Source: Ifrita kowaldi (lineage: Eukaryota; Chordata; Aves; Passeriformes; Cinclosomatidae). From it: a stretch of 64,000 bases of DNA. The stretch covers positions 186,001 through 250,000 of the forward strand of contig VZRS01002624.1 of NCBI GenBank assembly GCA_013398055.1. Direction: 5' to 3'. A program made the translations under genes and the position numbers. Below, in pieces: positions 52,036-64,000 of this stretch (position 1 is the stretch's first letter; every line of letters begins with the position of its first letter). Below the pieces are notes generated by a model that was given only the letters and a program-made list of their open reading frames with translations, did no database searches and was not told the DNA's origin.

Positions 52036-54030
52036 GCAATGGAATTCAATAATACAATTTTTTTTTTATTCTTTCATTCTACCCAGAGGAATTTTTTCTC
52101 ATGTACAGTGCATAAAATGCTTATTTGATTTGTTTCCTGTAAGAAAAATCTTAATGAAATTTGTAATTAAATTATGCCTGCTGTATAAATATGCAAATTT
52201 AACAGAAACGCATTCCTTCAAGTGCTCTATTTTTAATGGTATTCTGCTTGGTAAATGCCAGGTGGATGCTAGTTAAATGGAACAAGGATAATGATTAAAT
52301 ATATTAGTCAATATAGTGAATTCCATACCCATGGAGAAGTCAATATATATACATGGATATCAGTGGATTCATTGATACTGTTATGCACATACTCACAGGC
52401 ACAAATAAACAAATTAATAATATATATAATTGCCAGTGTGAATCTGGCATGCAGGTGTATGCAGGGCTGTCCAGCCATGGGTGGATTGATGACCTAAATT
52501 CTCACTTGTTATGTAATTCCTGAAATTTGACAGCGTTTTGTTTATATTAGCAAATGAGAAATTAAGATATGTTTTACTCTGCCATTCGGTTGTCTGTCTC
52601 ATCAAATATGATTCCTCAGGCTTTGATAAGTATTTTCTGACAAAATTAAAATCTCTCACAAGCGACTTTGTCAGCAGTGTAGTATTAGGTATGCAGAGAA
52701 TCACAGTCTCTAGGTGATGTCATGGTTAGTACATAAATGTATTTTCTTTATTCTTGTTTTAACAAATTTCTTGCATATGGTTCTCAGTGCTTTAGAAAAC
52801 ACACTTCCTCGTGTGACTAATTCATCACCAGTGCTACATAGGCTTTCGGAAGGTAATTTTTCCACTTTTTTAAATAAAACACCAAGTAAAACCCACCAGA
52901 AAATCCAAAGATGTAAATATTTGTACAAATAAGGTCATTTGACTTTGTACTGAGGCAAAACAGGAGAACAGAAAACATACATATAACTGGCTCTGCTCTC
53001 ATGGTAGTAACCTTCAAGAGAGGGACCAAACATACAGCTGGGGACATTTATTCCACAAACCACATTCACAGAAATATTTGTGTCTATGTTAACAGGGTTA
53101 CAGAATATATTCAGCCTACTTCAGCTGATCACGTTACTGCTGCTTATCAAATTATCTGTTGCGAATTGAGCCAAGGTTAATTAGCATATGTGTACCTTCC
53201 TTTCTCTAACCTATCATGCCCCTGCAAGTGAAATGAGATACCCTTTTAAAGTGGTGCTAAGCACATTAACCATTTTTTAAGGTTACAAGTCATAAGTAAG
53301 CTGGTCAATTGACAAATGGTAACGTTAGACTGCAAAAAAATTTAGTGATTGCAATCATATGAGCATACTTTTAAAGTAATAAGATAGGAATTAAGATTTA
53401 GAAGTTAGGCAGAAACTGATCCAGCAAAGATTTAATTTTTAAAAGTAGAAATGACAAGCACAAGCATCTGACATTAGCTTAGCAAATTACTATGTCATTG
53501 TAGCTGGAGCAATTGCAAATGCAAAAGGAAGTTATTCAGACCCAGAAGTGATGAAAAGCTATGTCAGGTTTTTAGTCTATAATTACAGATATAAAAAATA
53601 ACTATGCTCTGCTACAGATATGCATCATCTTTGTTTAAGAAAACTTTTTTTTACTAAAATGGTTTATGATTTCTTTTGCCATATACAAAAAATAAAGTGA
53701 AGCTGTCTTTCATATTTATGATGCCATCAGAATTACTTTGGCTATGATGACTTTAGAGTATTTGGGCAGGCTTATCAGTTCCAGGCCTGGTGATAAAACT
53801 GTTAGAGCCTTTATTAGCATGAAGACATTGAGGGCAACAAACAATCTGTAATGCGTTATTGTTTGTATGCAAAAGGACCTTTCGTATGTTCTCTCAGTGT
53901 CAGGATTTATGCATTCCTGCAGAGGATGGATGAAAGACACGCACAGCAGAGCACACTCTATCACATCCCGAGAGGTAAATCTAGATGCAGCTACTCCTTG
54001 TTTCATTGAAATAAATAAACTTTCTTTTAG

Positions 54031-54069
54031 CACTTAGAAACTTAGAAACTTAGTGAGAAACTTAGTGCT
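54031..54069 (+). repeat. tandem repeat, ACTTAGAA core
   Basis: The AAACTTAG(A/T) unit recurs four times at 10-15 base spacing. Short minisatellite-like repeat. Confidence 0.75.
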
Positions 54070-54087
54070 TTACTCAGTTGCTTAGAC

Positions 54088-54309
54088 TTAGACAACCACT
54101 ACTTTTTGAGACTTCAGCATATGGGGTCCAACTTCCACTTTAGAGGGGCATGGGTCTCTCTGTACGTTCTTTGCCACATCTGCAAGGTCTGTGCAGAAGT
54201 CTTGGATACTATCCCAGCCAAAACCAGGATAGACACCTAGATCTTTGTAAGTAGCACTGAATGTGTTATGTGTAAGTAACTGAATTAAGTCCATGATATT
54301 TTTTTCTTT
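54088..54309 (-). other. candidate orphan exon, function unknown
   Basis: Not recognised. On the minus strand, a strong acceptor (TCTTTTCCTGTCTAATTTCAG, ending at 54310) is followed in phase 0 by 73 codons and TAA at 54090-54088. Residues are unusually balanced for this AT-rich region: G, D, P, C and W present, with a LGVYPGFGWDSIQDF stretch. A weak donor-like AAA|GTAGTG lies just before the stop, so it could be an internal rather than a terminal exon. The underlying DNA is GC-richer than its flanks. No family, upstream exon or promoter was found, and chance is possible. Confidence 0.22.
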
Positions 54310-56355
54310 CTGAAATTAGACAGGAAAAGACAATATTTCCTCTTTAAACACTTTAAGAAGACGATTCACGTCCTAAGTGTAGACACAGTACTATTTTTGC
54401 CTGTGTAATCTGGGAGGTCTAGCTTATGCTGTGATCAAAATACAAATGTAATTAAAGAAGCCAGTAGAAGCTGGAGAAATTTTTGGCTCCCCCTAACAAA
54501 GATACCTTGATTTTTTCAACCGAAAAGCTGTCTGCTTCATCTACTGTATTAGCTTGGTGTCTATTGAGTTGATACACATACATGATATATAATAGATGTC
54601 TTTAGTCTGCCACTGAGTCCTACTTAGACTATCCTAAGCTGGGGTGCATGGGAAAAGATGTAGACAGAAACAAATAGAAACAGAAGTGTGTTTAATTAAT
54701 GAATCACTATACTACAACCTATCTTTTTACTATAAATAATGCATGGATATTTCAGAAATTTGGTTGTAACAGAAGATTTGAATGGAACTGCTATTGTTAT
54801 TAAAATATTGTAAAATATTGGACCAACGTTGTATACCTTCAGACTTTTACCCTTTCCCAAAGTCCTCAAAAGCATTCACTTTACTGCCATATTCTGAATG
54901 AAAGACAGAAATTTCTACCAGGGTAAAGTCTATCATGGATCAGAAATTAGTCTCAGCCCTTATAGACATCTCAAAACACTGATGATGTTACCACCCACCC
55001 ACCCAAACAAAATCTCTGCTATATTGTATAATAATTGTTGATAAATATAATGCTATAGCACATATAGTGTGCATGACTACGTTTTTCCAAATTTAAAAAA
55101 GAAGCCACAATGACATACTGTTTTAAAATCTGCAGCCAGTTGATTTTAATCCATAAAACAAGAAAAAGGTCGTATTTGCCCTGCCATATTTATTTACCCC
55201 ATTTTTTTTACTTTATCATTACTTTATTAAAGTTTTATAATTCTGTCTTCTTGGTGTTTTTGTTTGAGATTTAAAAAAGAAAATATTATATCCACATGTA
55301 AGTAGTAAGTGTATAAAATATTATTTATTTTAGTAAATTTCAATCACATACAGCTCAAGAAATTTGAAACATATTTATAGGTAAATGAGCAGCCAAAAAT
55401 ACAGGATAATGTTACATATCCTTCTGTCAGAGACAGGATTGTAGTTTAAATTCTTCATATAGTGAAAGTTAATTGTGCTGAATAAATACCCCTTCCTAAA
55501 ATAGCAGCAAATCGAAACCACACTTGATGTTTTTTCCTGTTAGTTTAAGCATATATGTTAAAACTACTTAGGAATGCCTACAGAATAGGAGGGAAAGGGA
55601 ACCCCCTAGTGCATGAAGTAAGAATTAAACATAGATATTACCTGAAGCTGTAACCATCAAAGGTGTGCATGGTGGTATTCAAGCTAGATTTTGTGTATAA
55701 GGAAATTAAATACTTTGAACATACTTTAGTTTTGGCACAAGCTCAAAATATCAAGATTAAAAAAATTAATGGTGATTAATTCTATCTGTCCTTGTGAATC
55801 AGCAATACAATGTATTTGATTTTACTATCTATAGAAACTGTCATCAAGTTTAAAAACATTAGTTATTAGTTCCATCATGAACTCTAATGATGTAAAAGCT
55901 AATGTAGCATGATAACCTTTGTTCTCTTGAAAACATTTGATATTAACCACACCTAGAAGTCACTATTTTGGTATTTTTCCCTGTGTGAGTACTCTGTGAA
56001 CCCTTACCTTTGCATGTTCACCCTAGCATGCTCCTATTTCAAATGTTTCCTTCATTCCTCATGCTCTTTCACGGCTTTAGTAATACTTTTCTGCTTTTGC
56101 CTGGTCTTTCTTCTTTCTGATAAATGCTCAGCTATAGAAGTAGTATTGATGTACCGACACCCTTTAGTAGACAGAACTAATTTCCGACACCCTAATTGCT
56201 TGTTTAAATCATCAAATACAAATATGCACTCACAAGTGACTGGAGATTCCTGCTTTGGCACCCGATGTATTTTCATTTTGCATTCAATATGGACAGCTGT
56301 GAAAGAGAACACCACACTCCAGCACTAAAGGCTCAGGTATCTTTATTAAAGATTT

Positions 56356-56797
56356 TCTGTGGGGAAGAGCCTCTAGGACAGGCTGTATGAGGAGTGTCTG
56401 AGGTCACTTGACTTGTTCAGCCTGGAGGAGACTGAGGGGAGACCTCATTGCAGTCTACAAATTCCTTCTGAGGGAAAGAGGAGGGGCAGGCACTGATCTC
56501 TTCTCTGTGGTGCCCAGTGACAGGACCTGAGGGAATGGTCTGGAGCTGTGTTAGGGTAGGTTTAGTTTCGATATCAGAAAATGGTTTTTCAGCCAGCGGG
56601 TGTTTGGGCACTGGAACAGGCTCCCCAGAGAAGTGGTCACAGCATCAGCCTGAGAGAGTTCAAGAAGTGTTTGGTCAATGCTCTCAGGCACATGGTGAGA
56701 CTCTTGGGGATGGTGCTGTGCAGGACCAGGAGCTGGACTTTATGACCCTGGTGGGGGGTTATACTCAGGCTATTCTGATTCTATGATTCTGTGAATC
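56356..56797 (+). mobile_element. CR1 LINE 3' fragment, about 440 bases
   Basis: Plus-strand CR1 copy. It starts in the GAGGAGTGTCTGAGGTC and LFSLEETEGRPHC-like coding region and passes a CCAGCGGGTGTTTGGGCACT block. It ends GGACTTTATGACCCTGG, then CTATTCTGATTCTATGATTCTGTG. This tail type (TTCTATG/TTCTGTG) marks a different CR1 subfamily from the 1.95 kb copy. Heavily diverged, with no functional frame. Confidence 0.9.
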
Positions 56798-58202
56798 TTT
56801 TAGACTACTTTGTATTACCTTTTCACATTTTTATAGTGAGGTATTTACTGACTTTAATGAAGTTATCTCTGGTTCCAACAAAGTTTGTGAGATCTAAAGT
56901 AGCTTCTGTGTTTCAATCTTTTTTAAATACATGGCAAAACCCAGGAGAACTTAATCCATTCTGTTTTCCAAGGGTGGACCTGCATTCTGTTTGCTTCCCA
57001 TATTGCTAAAAGGACATTCGAAAAGTTATGGTGATATCTCACCAGTCTTGTTCACAACCTACCTCATTGTTTTGACTTTTATATTATTCATAAGCTCAGG
57101 TTAACAAACTTCTGCCATTTAGCCTATTCTGTCCTCAAACTTTTCAAAGTCCAGAAAGACTGAGAGTAAATATTGCTGCTGCTGCATTTTAGTGTTGGGC
57201 CAGTTGAGAATAATGTAACCCTCTCTCATTACATTCACTCCATCCTTTGGCTGCTCCCTGTCAAGGGAGACACTGAAAAGAGCCTGAAATAAATTTTTAT
57301 GCTCAATCATCAGTTTGAGAAATAGAACTAGGAGGAAATTTTAGAAATAAGTCTCCTGTCCATGCAGCAGTTAGAGAAAAGAATATAGTACAGCAAAGAG
57401 GAGAGGTGAAATAGAGAGCAAAACAACTGATGGCCAACAGCCAGAACAACCCAGTGGTGAAGAAGGACAGCCAGGAAGCTGAAAAACTTAAGAAACTCAG
57501 GAAAGCCTGAGCACCCAGCCAGAAGCCGTGAGTTAACAAATTCTTGTGGGAATGCTCGACTGAGGGATCTAGCACTCCTAGCCCAACAAGAAGGAAAGAC
57601 AGGTGCAGAACACTGAACCTCGTAAGTCATTCTGTAGCCACAGTCCAAAGAAAATAAAAACCTCATTAGTATTGGAAAAACTGACTTTCACTGTGCTCAC
57701 TTTACCAAATTAAGTACTCATACCAAAAGTATCAAGCTGTACTGGTAAAATGTATTGCATAACCTCATTCTGTGACAAGTCTCAATTGGTGTAAACTTTG
57801 AAAACTCCATTAACTCCAGTGAAATTATATTTATATAAGCCAGCTGAAATTCTAGCTCTCAAAACGTAAAATTATTTTATTTGTTTTATTACTGTTAAGA
57901 TGAGTGGTCATGGGGTAGCAATAGAAAAAAAATGTAAAAACTCACTAACATAGCTGCATAATAAGGAAACATTTCATTTTTTACATGCATGAAAAAGCAC
58001 ATATGAACAATTACTTGTGGAGTGCTGTGTTAATGTTCATTATGGATTACAAAAGCTAATTACTAAAGGTGCAAATTAATGGCTACTTCACAGTAACAGA
58101 TTCTCAAGATCGTACAGTGCCGGAGTACAAGCAATATTGAAAGGTTTTAGATATTACTGGCACGTATTTTCAATCTAAATCAATGCTTAGCAATCAGAGA
58201 GG

Positions 58203-58218
58203 GTGGTATTAATACCAC
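58203..58218. other. perfect 16-base palindrome GTGGTATTAATACCAC
   Basis: GTGGTATT is followed directly by its reverse complement. The palindrome carries a central ATTAAT and is surrounded by ATTA-rich complex sequence. Possibly a dimeric transcription-factor site; function not shown. Confidence 0.4.
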
Positions 58219-59342
58219 AGAACTTCAGGGACTTGATTAATTTATCTAGTCATAGGCATTTAGAACTCCTTTGTGAATCTGCCCGGTTTCAAGATGCCAC
58301 TTCAGAAAGGCCCAAATCTCCTTGAGAGCATATGATATATATGGAGTTGTGTGTCATCCTCACACAAATGTCTCAAACTACCTGCAACCTCTCAGATTGC
58401 AATAAATGCCTATATTTAGCTAATAAAATCAGGCCTCTGATGCCTAGACTGCCAATGCCTATGTTTGAGCTAGATTTTCCACCTTCTTTATAGTCATTAA
58501 AGACAAATTGGCACCTTTACTTCCAAAAAATGGTGAAATGTAAATGTTCTCTTCAATGACGACATCCAAGAAAAGTCTGTTCATTCTCCACTGACAAAAG
58601 GAGCCAAAAGTAGTCATCTTAGATTATATATCTACATTTTATGGCATATTGCCATCTAGCACCATAATATTTCTCCCAGAGGAGCCTGTGTCTTCCTCTT
58701 TCCCTGCTGTCTTGTTTGTCATGATAAAGATTTATGCCACCAATAAAACCACTAGTACCAATACCAGCTACCACAGGCCCACTTGGCCTGAAATAAAGTG
58801 CCATTTTCTCCTTCATCAGTCAAATGATTGACCCTGTGAGACAGCAATTATCTTCGCTAAGAAAGCCTGGGGGATTGTAGTTTAGCTCCATATAGGATAT
58901 GGCCTTACAGGAAAAATATTTTGCTTTGTTTCTCATTGCAGCTGGACAATGTACTTATTGCAGTAACCTTCTTTCACACAGGAACATAACAGGTCTTATT
59001 CACCTCATTGTTTAATAAATTAGCTTTCTGAGGTACAGAGGGTCACAGCAACTTAAGCTGTTTGCCAGAGAACACATCTGCTGCTTTTCTTAATAATGCC
59101 TTTAAAAAAACATCTGCAAACCTCCTGAGACTATTGACTGATTTTGTCTTCCAGTCTCTTAACACTGAGAAAATAAACAACGCCCCAACATTTTCAACCT
59201 TGGAAGAATCAGCTTAATTTCTTCAAGAAGAAGATAAATAAAAGATGAAGCCTAAAATGATTATAATTTTTAGTAACATTTCTGTACACAATAAAAAAAA
59301 ATTACACTGTAATGGAATCTTGATGTTTACTGATATGGGAAT

Positions 59343-59400
59343 AAATAAATATGTGTGTATATGTGCACATTTATGCATGTACACACTTGTAAATATATAC
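59343..59400 (+). repeat. degenerate TG/TA/CA-rich microsatellite
   Basis: Alternating ATGTGTGTATATGTGCACAT and ATGCATGTACACAC motifs. Decayed alternating purine-pyrimidine tract. Confidence 0.65.
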
Positions 59401-59984
59401 CACTGAGTTCAGTGGGTAACAGTTGCTGAAGAGCTGTGTAAGGGTGTATGCATACAGACAGATGGATATCCTTACCTGTTAGTAAAGCCAGAACCTTTTT
59501 CCACCTTTGCTTCTTAAAATAAACTTAGTTCAATTACATGTAGAACAAACAATGTAAAAGATCACAACAAAAAGAATCTTCACCCACTTGTGTAGGGTAT
59601 GAATTACACAGTAAAAAGTTGTCTTCTACATTTTTACTCATGTACAAATGGAGACATAGCGATGGGGCTATTTTCATACGATAAAAAGGATTATTATTTT
59701 TCTAATTTTTCCATTGCTGTCTTAGCAGAATAGCTAATAAAATGTGCCACAATTTTCAAGGTATTTAATTTACCAGTAAATTAAATACAGATGATTTTTT
59801 CTGATAAAAAGTACTTGCTGCCAAACTATAAAATGCTGACAGTCTCCAAATACAAGGACTATAAAGACTCAAGACAGCTCGGTTTTATTCTTAGCATGAC
59901 AGTACACTATGAGTGTACCACTGCATCATATCTATCAAATTGTTTATTCAGAGTCCTGAAGTCCTGAATGAACATTCTCTTCCC

Positions 59985-60576
59985 TGTTGTATTTATTTTG
60001 GCTGAGATAAAGTTAATTTTCTTCCTAGCAGCTTGCACATGGTGCTATGTTTTGGGTTTGCAACCACAACAGTGTTGATAACACAGGATTGTTTTAGTTA
60101 TTGCTGAGCAGTGCTTACACGGAGTCAAGGCCATTTCTGCTCCTCACCCCACCACACCACTAAGCTGGGGGTTCACAAGAAGCTGGGAAGGGGCATCTGA
60201 CCTCAACTGACCAAAGGGACATTTCACACCATTTGACATCACACATAATGGTAGAAGCTGGGGAAAGAAAAAGGAAGGCAGGGTGTTCAGTTATGGCATT
60301 TGTCTTCCAAAGTCATCGTTATGCATGATGGGACCCTGCCTTCCTGGGGATGGCTGAACACCTGCCTGCCCATGGGTGGTGCTGAGTGAATTCCTTGTTT
60401 TGCTTTGCCTGTATGTATGGCTTTTTTTTTTTACCTATTAGACTGTATTGATCTCAACCCACTTAAAGTGAGTTTCCTCACTTTAACCCTTCCAAGTCTC
60501 CCCCCCATCTCCATTCTGGGGAATGAGCATGTGTCTGTGTGGGGCTGAGTTACTGGCTGGAGTTAAACCTAAGCAT
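59985..60576 (+). mobile_element. solo LTR, avian ERV family A, copy 2
   Basis: It begins TGTTGTATTTATTTTGGCTG then AGATAAAGTTAATTTTCTTCC, and ends TGGCTGGAGTTAAACCTAAGCA, consistent with TG...CA termini. It shares ordered blocks with the LTR at 45780 (GTTGATAACACA, TTTTAGTTATTGCT, AGTCAAGG, CACAAGAAGCTGGGA, CCAAAGGGACATTTCACACC, GGAGTTAAA). It differs in the middle: the CACTGGG/TATA part is replaced by a GGAAGGCAGGGTGTTCAG segment. So it is a related but distinct subtype. No flanking retroviral genes, hence a solo LTR. No obvious target-site duplication. Confidence 0.82.
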
Positions 60577-63500
60577 CTAAAAAGATCAAGCATTGTTTGA
60601 CTATAAATTAGATTTTTTTATACATGATAAACATAACATTTTATTAGTCAAAGTTAGGAGTAAAATTATTCGAAATATTTATTTCTCTACCTCTTTTGTT
60701 GCTGATAAAATCTAAATTGTATATTTAGATAGAGAATAAAATCTTAACTAAACTGAGAGCCAGTGAAGAAATCAGTTTCTTACAGAGACATTAAGCCTGC
60801 TGGGAAGAGCACTCAGTGGGCACTGTAGGTTGGAACACCCTCATGTTGTGGAATCTACTGTATTAAAGAAGGCATGCCATAGATCTGCTTTAAAATATGT
60901 AGTTAAAAATTCAGTGCCTTGCTCTGCACATTTGGGTCTAGCCAACCTGACCCTCCAGAGGATGTTCCAGGCTGTCAACACTGAATAGTGAAGCGTGAAT
61001 ATAAGTATAAATGCCATGTGGAACACCGTTAATGACCTGCTCTGGACAACCACGTTATTGCACCATTCTCTTTAGAAAACACTAATTTGTTATGTAATAC
61101 TACATGAAGACTTCTCTGCTATAGCCAGACACCAAATCAAAATAACAGTTATCACAATAACCTTTATGGATTTTAGTGTTTTGGCCAATAAAATCTGTAA
61201 TTACTAATTCACAGGATCAGAAAATAACTATAACATGTAAAACAGTTCAAATAGCAATAGATAACACTAGCCGCCACTCAGCTGTGACTGTAGCACTTCC
61301 TACTAATAAAAGCATCCAATAATTTCAGTAAGAAGACCTTACTTCAAAATCCTTTATGAAAAAGCATCATCAATGTGCTCTTCCTCATCTGACCAAATTT
61401 CAGGAAAACTGAAACATAAACTAATAGAACAGCACCACCAGCCTTTTTCTTCCAAAGAAGAAGTAGCATTTAATTTTCTGATAACAGAAGAATAATTCTT
61501 ATGACTTCACCTTCACCCCGACCTCCAGGTTTTGAAGCAAGAATTTGAAATCTAAAGAGGTGGATTTTTAAAAGGATGTTAAAAGGATGTACTTTTTAAA
61601 ATTTGTAACAGATAAAAAAACCCTACCCCAACAAAATCACAACTCAGTAAAAACACTACTTCCCATTGAACAGTTTATGTCTGGAATTCTGTGTATGAAC
61701 TTGCTTTCCTGGCTGCACAGAAGATCAGGGTCTGTTGTGGGAAGGCTGTTGCTCACACAGCTGCCTTTACTAGGGGTAAAGGAACTTCCTTGGGCTAGGA
61801 CAGATGTAGGTAAAAATGCCCTCCAGGTGTAGTATGGCCTAAAAGTTGCCTTGGTCTATCTACTGAGCTATTAAATAATGTGCACTGTCCTGATATGTTC
61901 ATTTGAGTCACCACTGACAGGGCATTTAACTGAGCAAAGGCAGAGGCCTTTCTGGCTATGCAGAACAGCAAACTTCTGGGAAGTATTTGTCTACAGCATT
62001 CCATGTTTAGACAGGTCAGACAGGTTAAGTATGTCATGCAACAAGTTTTCCAACTTCTTGCCTGGATGTAAATACACACAGGCAATCTAATAGAAGTTTA
62101 GACTCCAAAAACCAGTGTTTAATCAGATCCTTGTGTTTAATGTCATTTATAAGACTGGAATAACTGCATGATCTTCAATTTCCATAGCTGTTACAAAAGA
62201 AATTCAGCTGTAGTAACGCATTCAGAACTTACTATGATGAGAAAATCGCATGTGAAAATTAACAAATAAGAGTGTTAAAGAAACGGAAAAAACAGAGTTT
62301 GTCCATGAAACTTTTTTCATTTCAAATGCATTACCAAACCTGAAACTTCCCCTAAGAGAGAAAAGAATTTTGATAGCAAGAGGAGGAGAAGCAACAGTGC
62401 CACTTCCAAAAGAATAGAAAAAATGACAAAAAACTAAGTACTACTTATGATTAAAGACAATGTTTGGGGTGGGAGGGGCACATTTTTTGCAGGAAAATTT
62501 TAGAGACCTTTTATGTACAAGTAATCAAAAATAAAATGGTGTTTAAGTTCAGGAGCTAAAAAATGAGAGCCAAATGTAATGTTGAGTTTTCTAAATGAAG
62601 GTCTTCCATTCTAATGTTTATAAGAGTTAAGGATATTCTGGAATATCACAGAACAATGTTAAAATTAGGAGCATGTAATCATCAAGGGATGAAAGAGAAA
62701 GGCAAGGAGAGATTTTGGATGCTGGTACAATAGAATTTTTATATTGTCAGGTTTGAGGTTTTTTTTAATAATTCTTAGTCTTAATAACATTTTGAAAGTA
62801 AGTTTTCTTCATGTATTTTTGTGAATTGAAGTCACACACACACACCTTACCAGTTCTCAGTAAAAGAAACCCAAAAAACAACAATACAAAAAAAAGATGA
62901 CTCAGGTGTCTTTGGTATAAGAATTAGCCCAGCTTTCATCAATATTATATTAGAATGATGATGGTTCATAAACTAGAGACCTTCAAAATAATGAATTTAT
63001 CTAATAAAGTCTGAAATTTAAACTGTTTGTTTCAATTGCCATACCCTGATATATCCATTGGGGGGGAGAAGAGAATGCCTCTGAAATTATATTTTATTGC
63101 CTGTTTAATGAGCTATTACAAGAACATTTAATGGCAGGGACACAAAAATCTTGGCAGGGAAGATGGCACTATATTCCCAGCAACTCATGATTGCTATTAT
63201 TTCATTATTTTAGAAGTATTTAATGAAATAGAGAACAGTTTCATGAAACCTGTAAAGTCAAAGCACCATGGGAAGAATTTCAGAAGTGGGACCCTCCAGT
63301 TAAACTCATTCAGTTTTTTTGTGCCCACACACTTGTAAACTAATTTTCTAGTACTACACTGAGTACAACTTTTGAAAATCTTGAGTTTCTTAAGAGCTTA
63401 AGCCTAGACTCCATGTGAACAAATATTACCTGAATGACCAGATCTTTAAGTGGGACCACAGATATCTACCAGAAATCACAGAAATCTATGCCAGAAGAAT

Positions 63501-63582
63501 GAACTTTTTGTCTGTGCTATCTCTACAGTAACAAAAAGGTGACTGCCTAGTTGAAAACTGCTGGATTTGTGACATATATATA
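60577..63582. other. unique AT-rich intergenic sequence
   Basis: No supportable gene. There is a small (CA)n run at 62833-62846. The block 63080-63240 is complex and AT-rich and could be conserved non-coding DNA. Confidence 0.5.
62832..62847 (+). repeat. (CA)n microsatellite, short
   Basis: Six to seven CA units. Confidence 0.8.
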
Positions 63583-64000
63583 NNNNNNNNNNNNNNNNNN
63601 NNNNNNNNNNNNNNNNNNNNNNNNNNNNNNNNNNNNNNNNNNNNNNNNNNNNNNNNNNNNNNNNNNNNNNNNNNNNNNNNNNNNNNNNNNNNNNNNNNNN
63701 NNNNNNNNNNNNNNNNNNNNNNNNNNNNNNNNNNNNNNNNNNNNNNNNNNNNNNNNNNNNNNNNNNNNNNNNNNNNNNNNNNNNNNNNNNNNNNNNNNNN
63801 NNNNNNNNNNNNNNNNNNNNNNNNNNNNNNNNNNNNNNNNNNNNNNNNNNNNNNNNNNNNNNNNNNNNNNNNNNNNNNNNNNNNNNNNNNNNNNNNNNNN
63901 NNNNNNNNNNNNNNNNNNNNNNNNNNNNNNNNNNNNNNNNNNNNNNNNNNNNNNNNNNNNNNNNNNNNNNNNNNNNNNNNNNNNNNNNNNNNNNNNNNNN
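63583..64000. other. assembly gap, 418 N to window end
   Basis: Run of N preceded by a TATATATA edge, a typical low-complexity place for an assembly to break. Confidence 1.

Larger units (their letters stand above)
50321..56355. other. unique AT-rich intergenic sequence
   Basis: About 6 kb with no supportable gene apart from the weak exon candidate at 54088-54309. The blocks 52130-52290 and 53120-53330 look complex and rich in homeodomain-type sites. Small tandem repeats are listed separately. Confidence 0.5.
56798..59984. other. unique AT-rich intergenic sequence
   Basis: No gene is recognisable. A purine-rich block at 57300-57660 gives long but leucine/phenylalanine/serine-biased minus-strand frames, best explained by composition or an unrecognised old repeat. 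The block 58010-58260 has the texture of conserved non-coding DNA and holds a perfect 16-base palindrome. Confidence 0.5.

Noticed and set aside
55996..56328. 110-codon plus-strand frame and 87-codon antisense partner just before the CR1 at 56.36 kb
   Set aside because: No motif, hydrophobic/cysteine-rich composition in T-rich DNA, no splice context that I could support.
57303..57666. Two overlapping minus-strand frames of 90 and 112 codons
   Set aside because: Purine-rich plus strand gives F/L/S-rich antisense frames. Composition explains both, and no domain is seen.

Overview
This is a gene-poor, AT-rich stretch of a vertebrate nuclear genome, almost certainly avian. The best evidence is the repeat content. 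There are at least six CR1 LINE copies carrying the avian CR1 3' end (ATTCTGTG-type octamer tails, and CCAACC just before the tail). There are also LTRs that look like known bird endogenous-retrovirus families. Two LTRs share a family I associate with songbird/neoavian ERVs, so a neoavian bird is likely, but that refinement rests on memory. I see no multi-exon gene that I can name, no tRNA, rRNA or CRISPR, and nothing prokaryotic.

Layout: 1-1.95 kb is unique AT-rich DNA. 1.95-3.61 kb is a minus-strand 5'-truncated CR1 with a decayed reverse transcriptase. 3.6-17.3 kb is unique desert with a CpG-bearing, homeodomain/E-box-rich island at about 14.38-14.62 kb and A/T-rich low-complexity tracts. 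17.33-17.90 kb is a probable minus-strand solo LTR. 17.9-27.3 kb is unique DNA with a possible orphan exon at 19.4-19.8 kb. 27.30-28.96 kb is a plus-strand CR1. 29.7-31.5 kb is an assembly problem: a GGGAA microsatellite, a 521-base N gap and a 1,205-base near-perfect copy of 27,968-29,172. 31.5-41.9 kb is unique desert. 41.95-42.82 kb is a third, minus-strand CR1.

The 45.8-49 kb interval is the densest in mobile DNA: a solo LTR (45.78-46.34), a second unrelated LTR (about 46.6-47.22), then a minus-strand fossil of a Ty3/gypsy-class reverse transcriptase (about 47.82-48.42). The fossil's signature motifs line up over tens of codons despite in-frame stops. 50.25-50.32, 56.36-56.80 and 24.34 kb hold further CR1 pieces, and 59.99-60.58 kb holds a second copy of the first LTR family. 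The rest is unique sequence, some of which looks like conserved regulatory DNA. The window ends in a 418-base N run.

The two strongest observations are the Ty3/gypsy fossil and the false duplication around the 29.7-30.25 kb gap. I found no convincing novel functional system. Three minus-strand open segments preceded by good splice acceptors (19.8, 35.2 and 54.3 kb) are the only hints of unannotated exons, and they could be chance.
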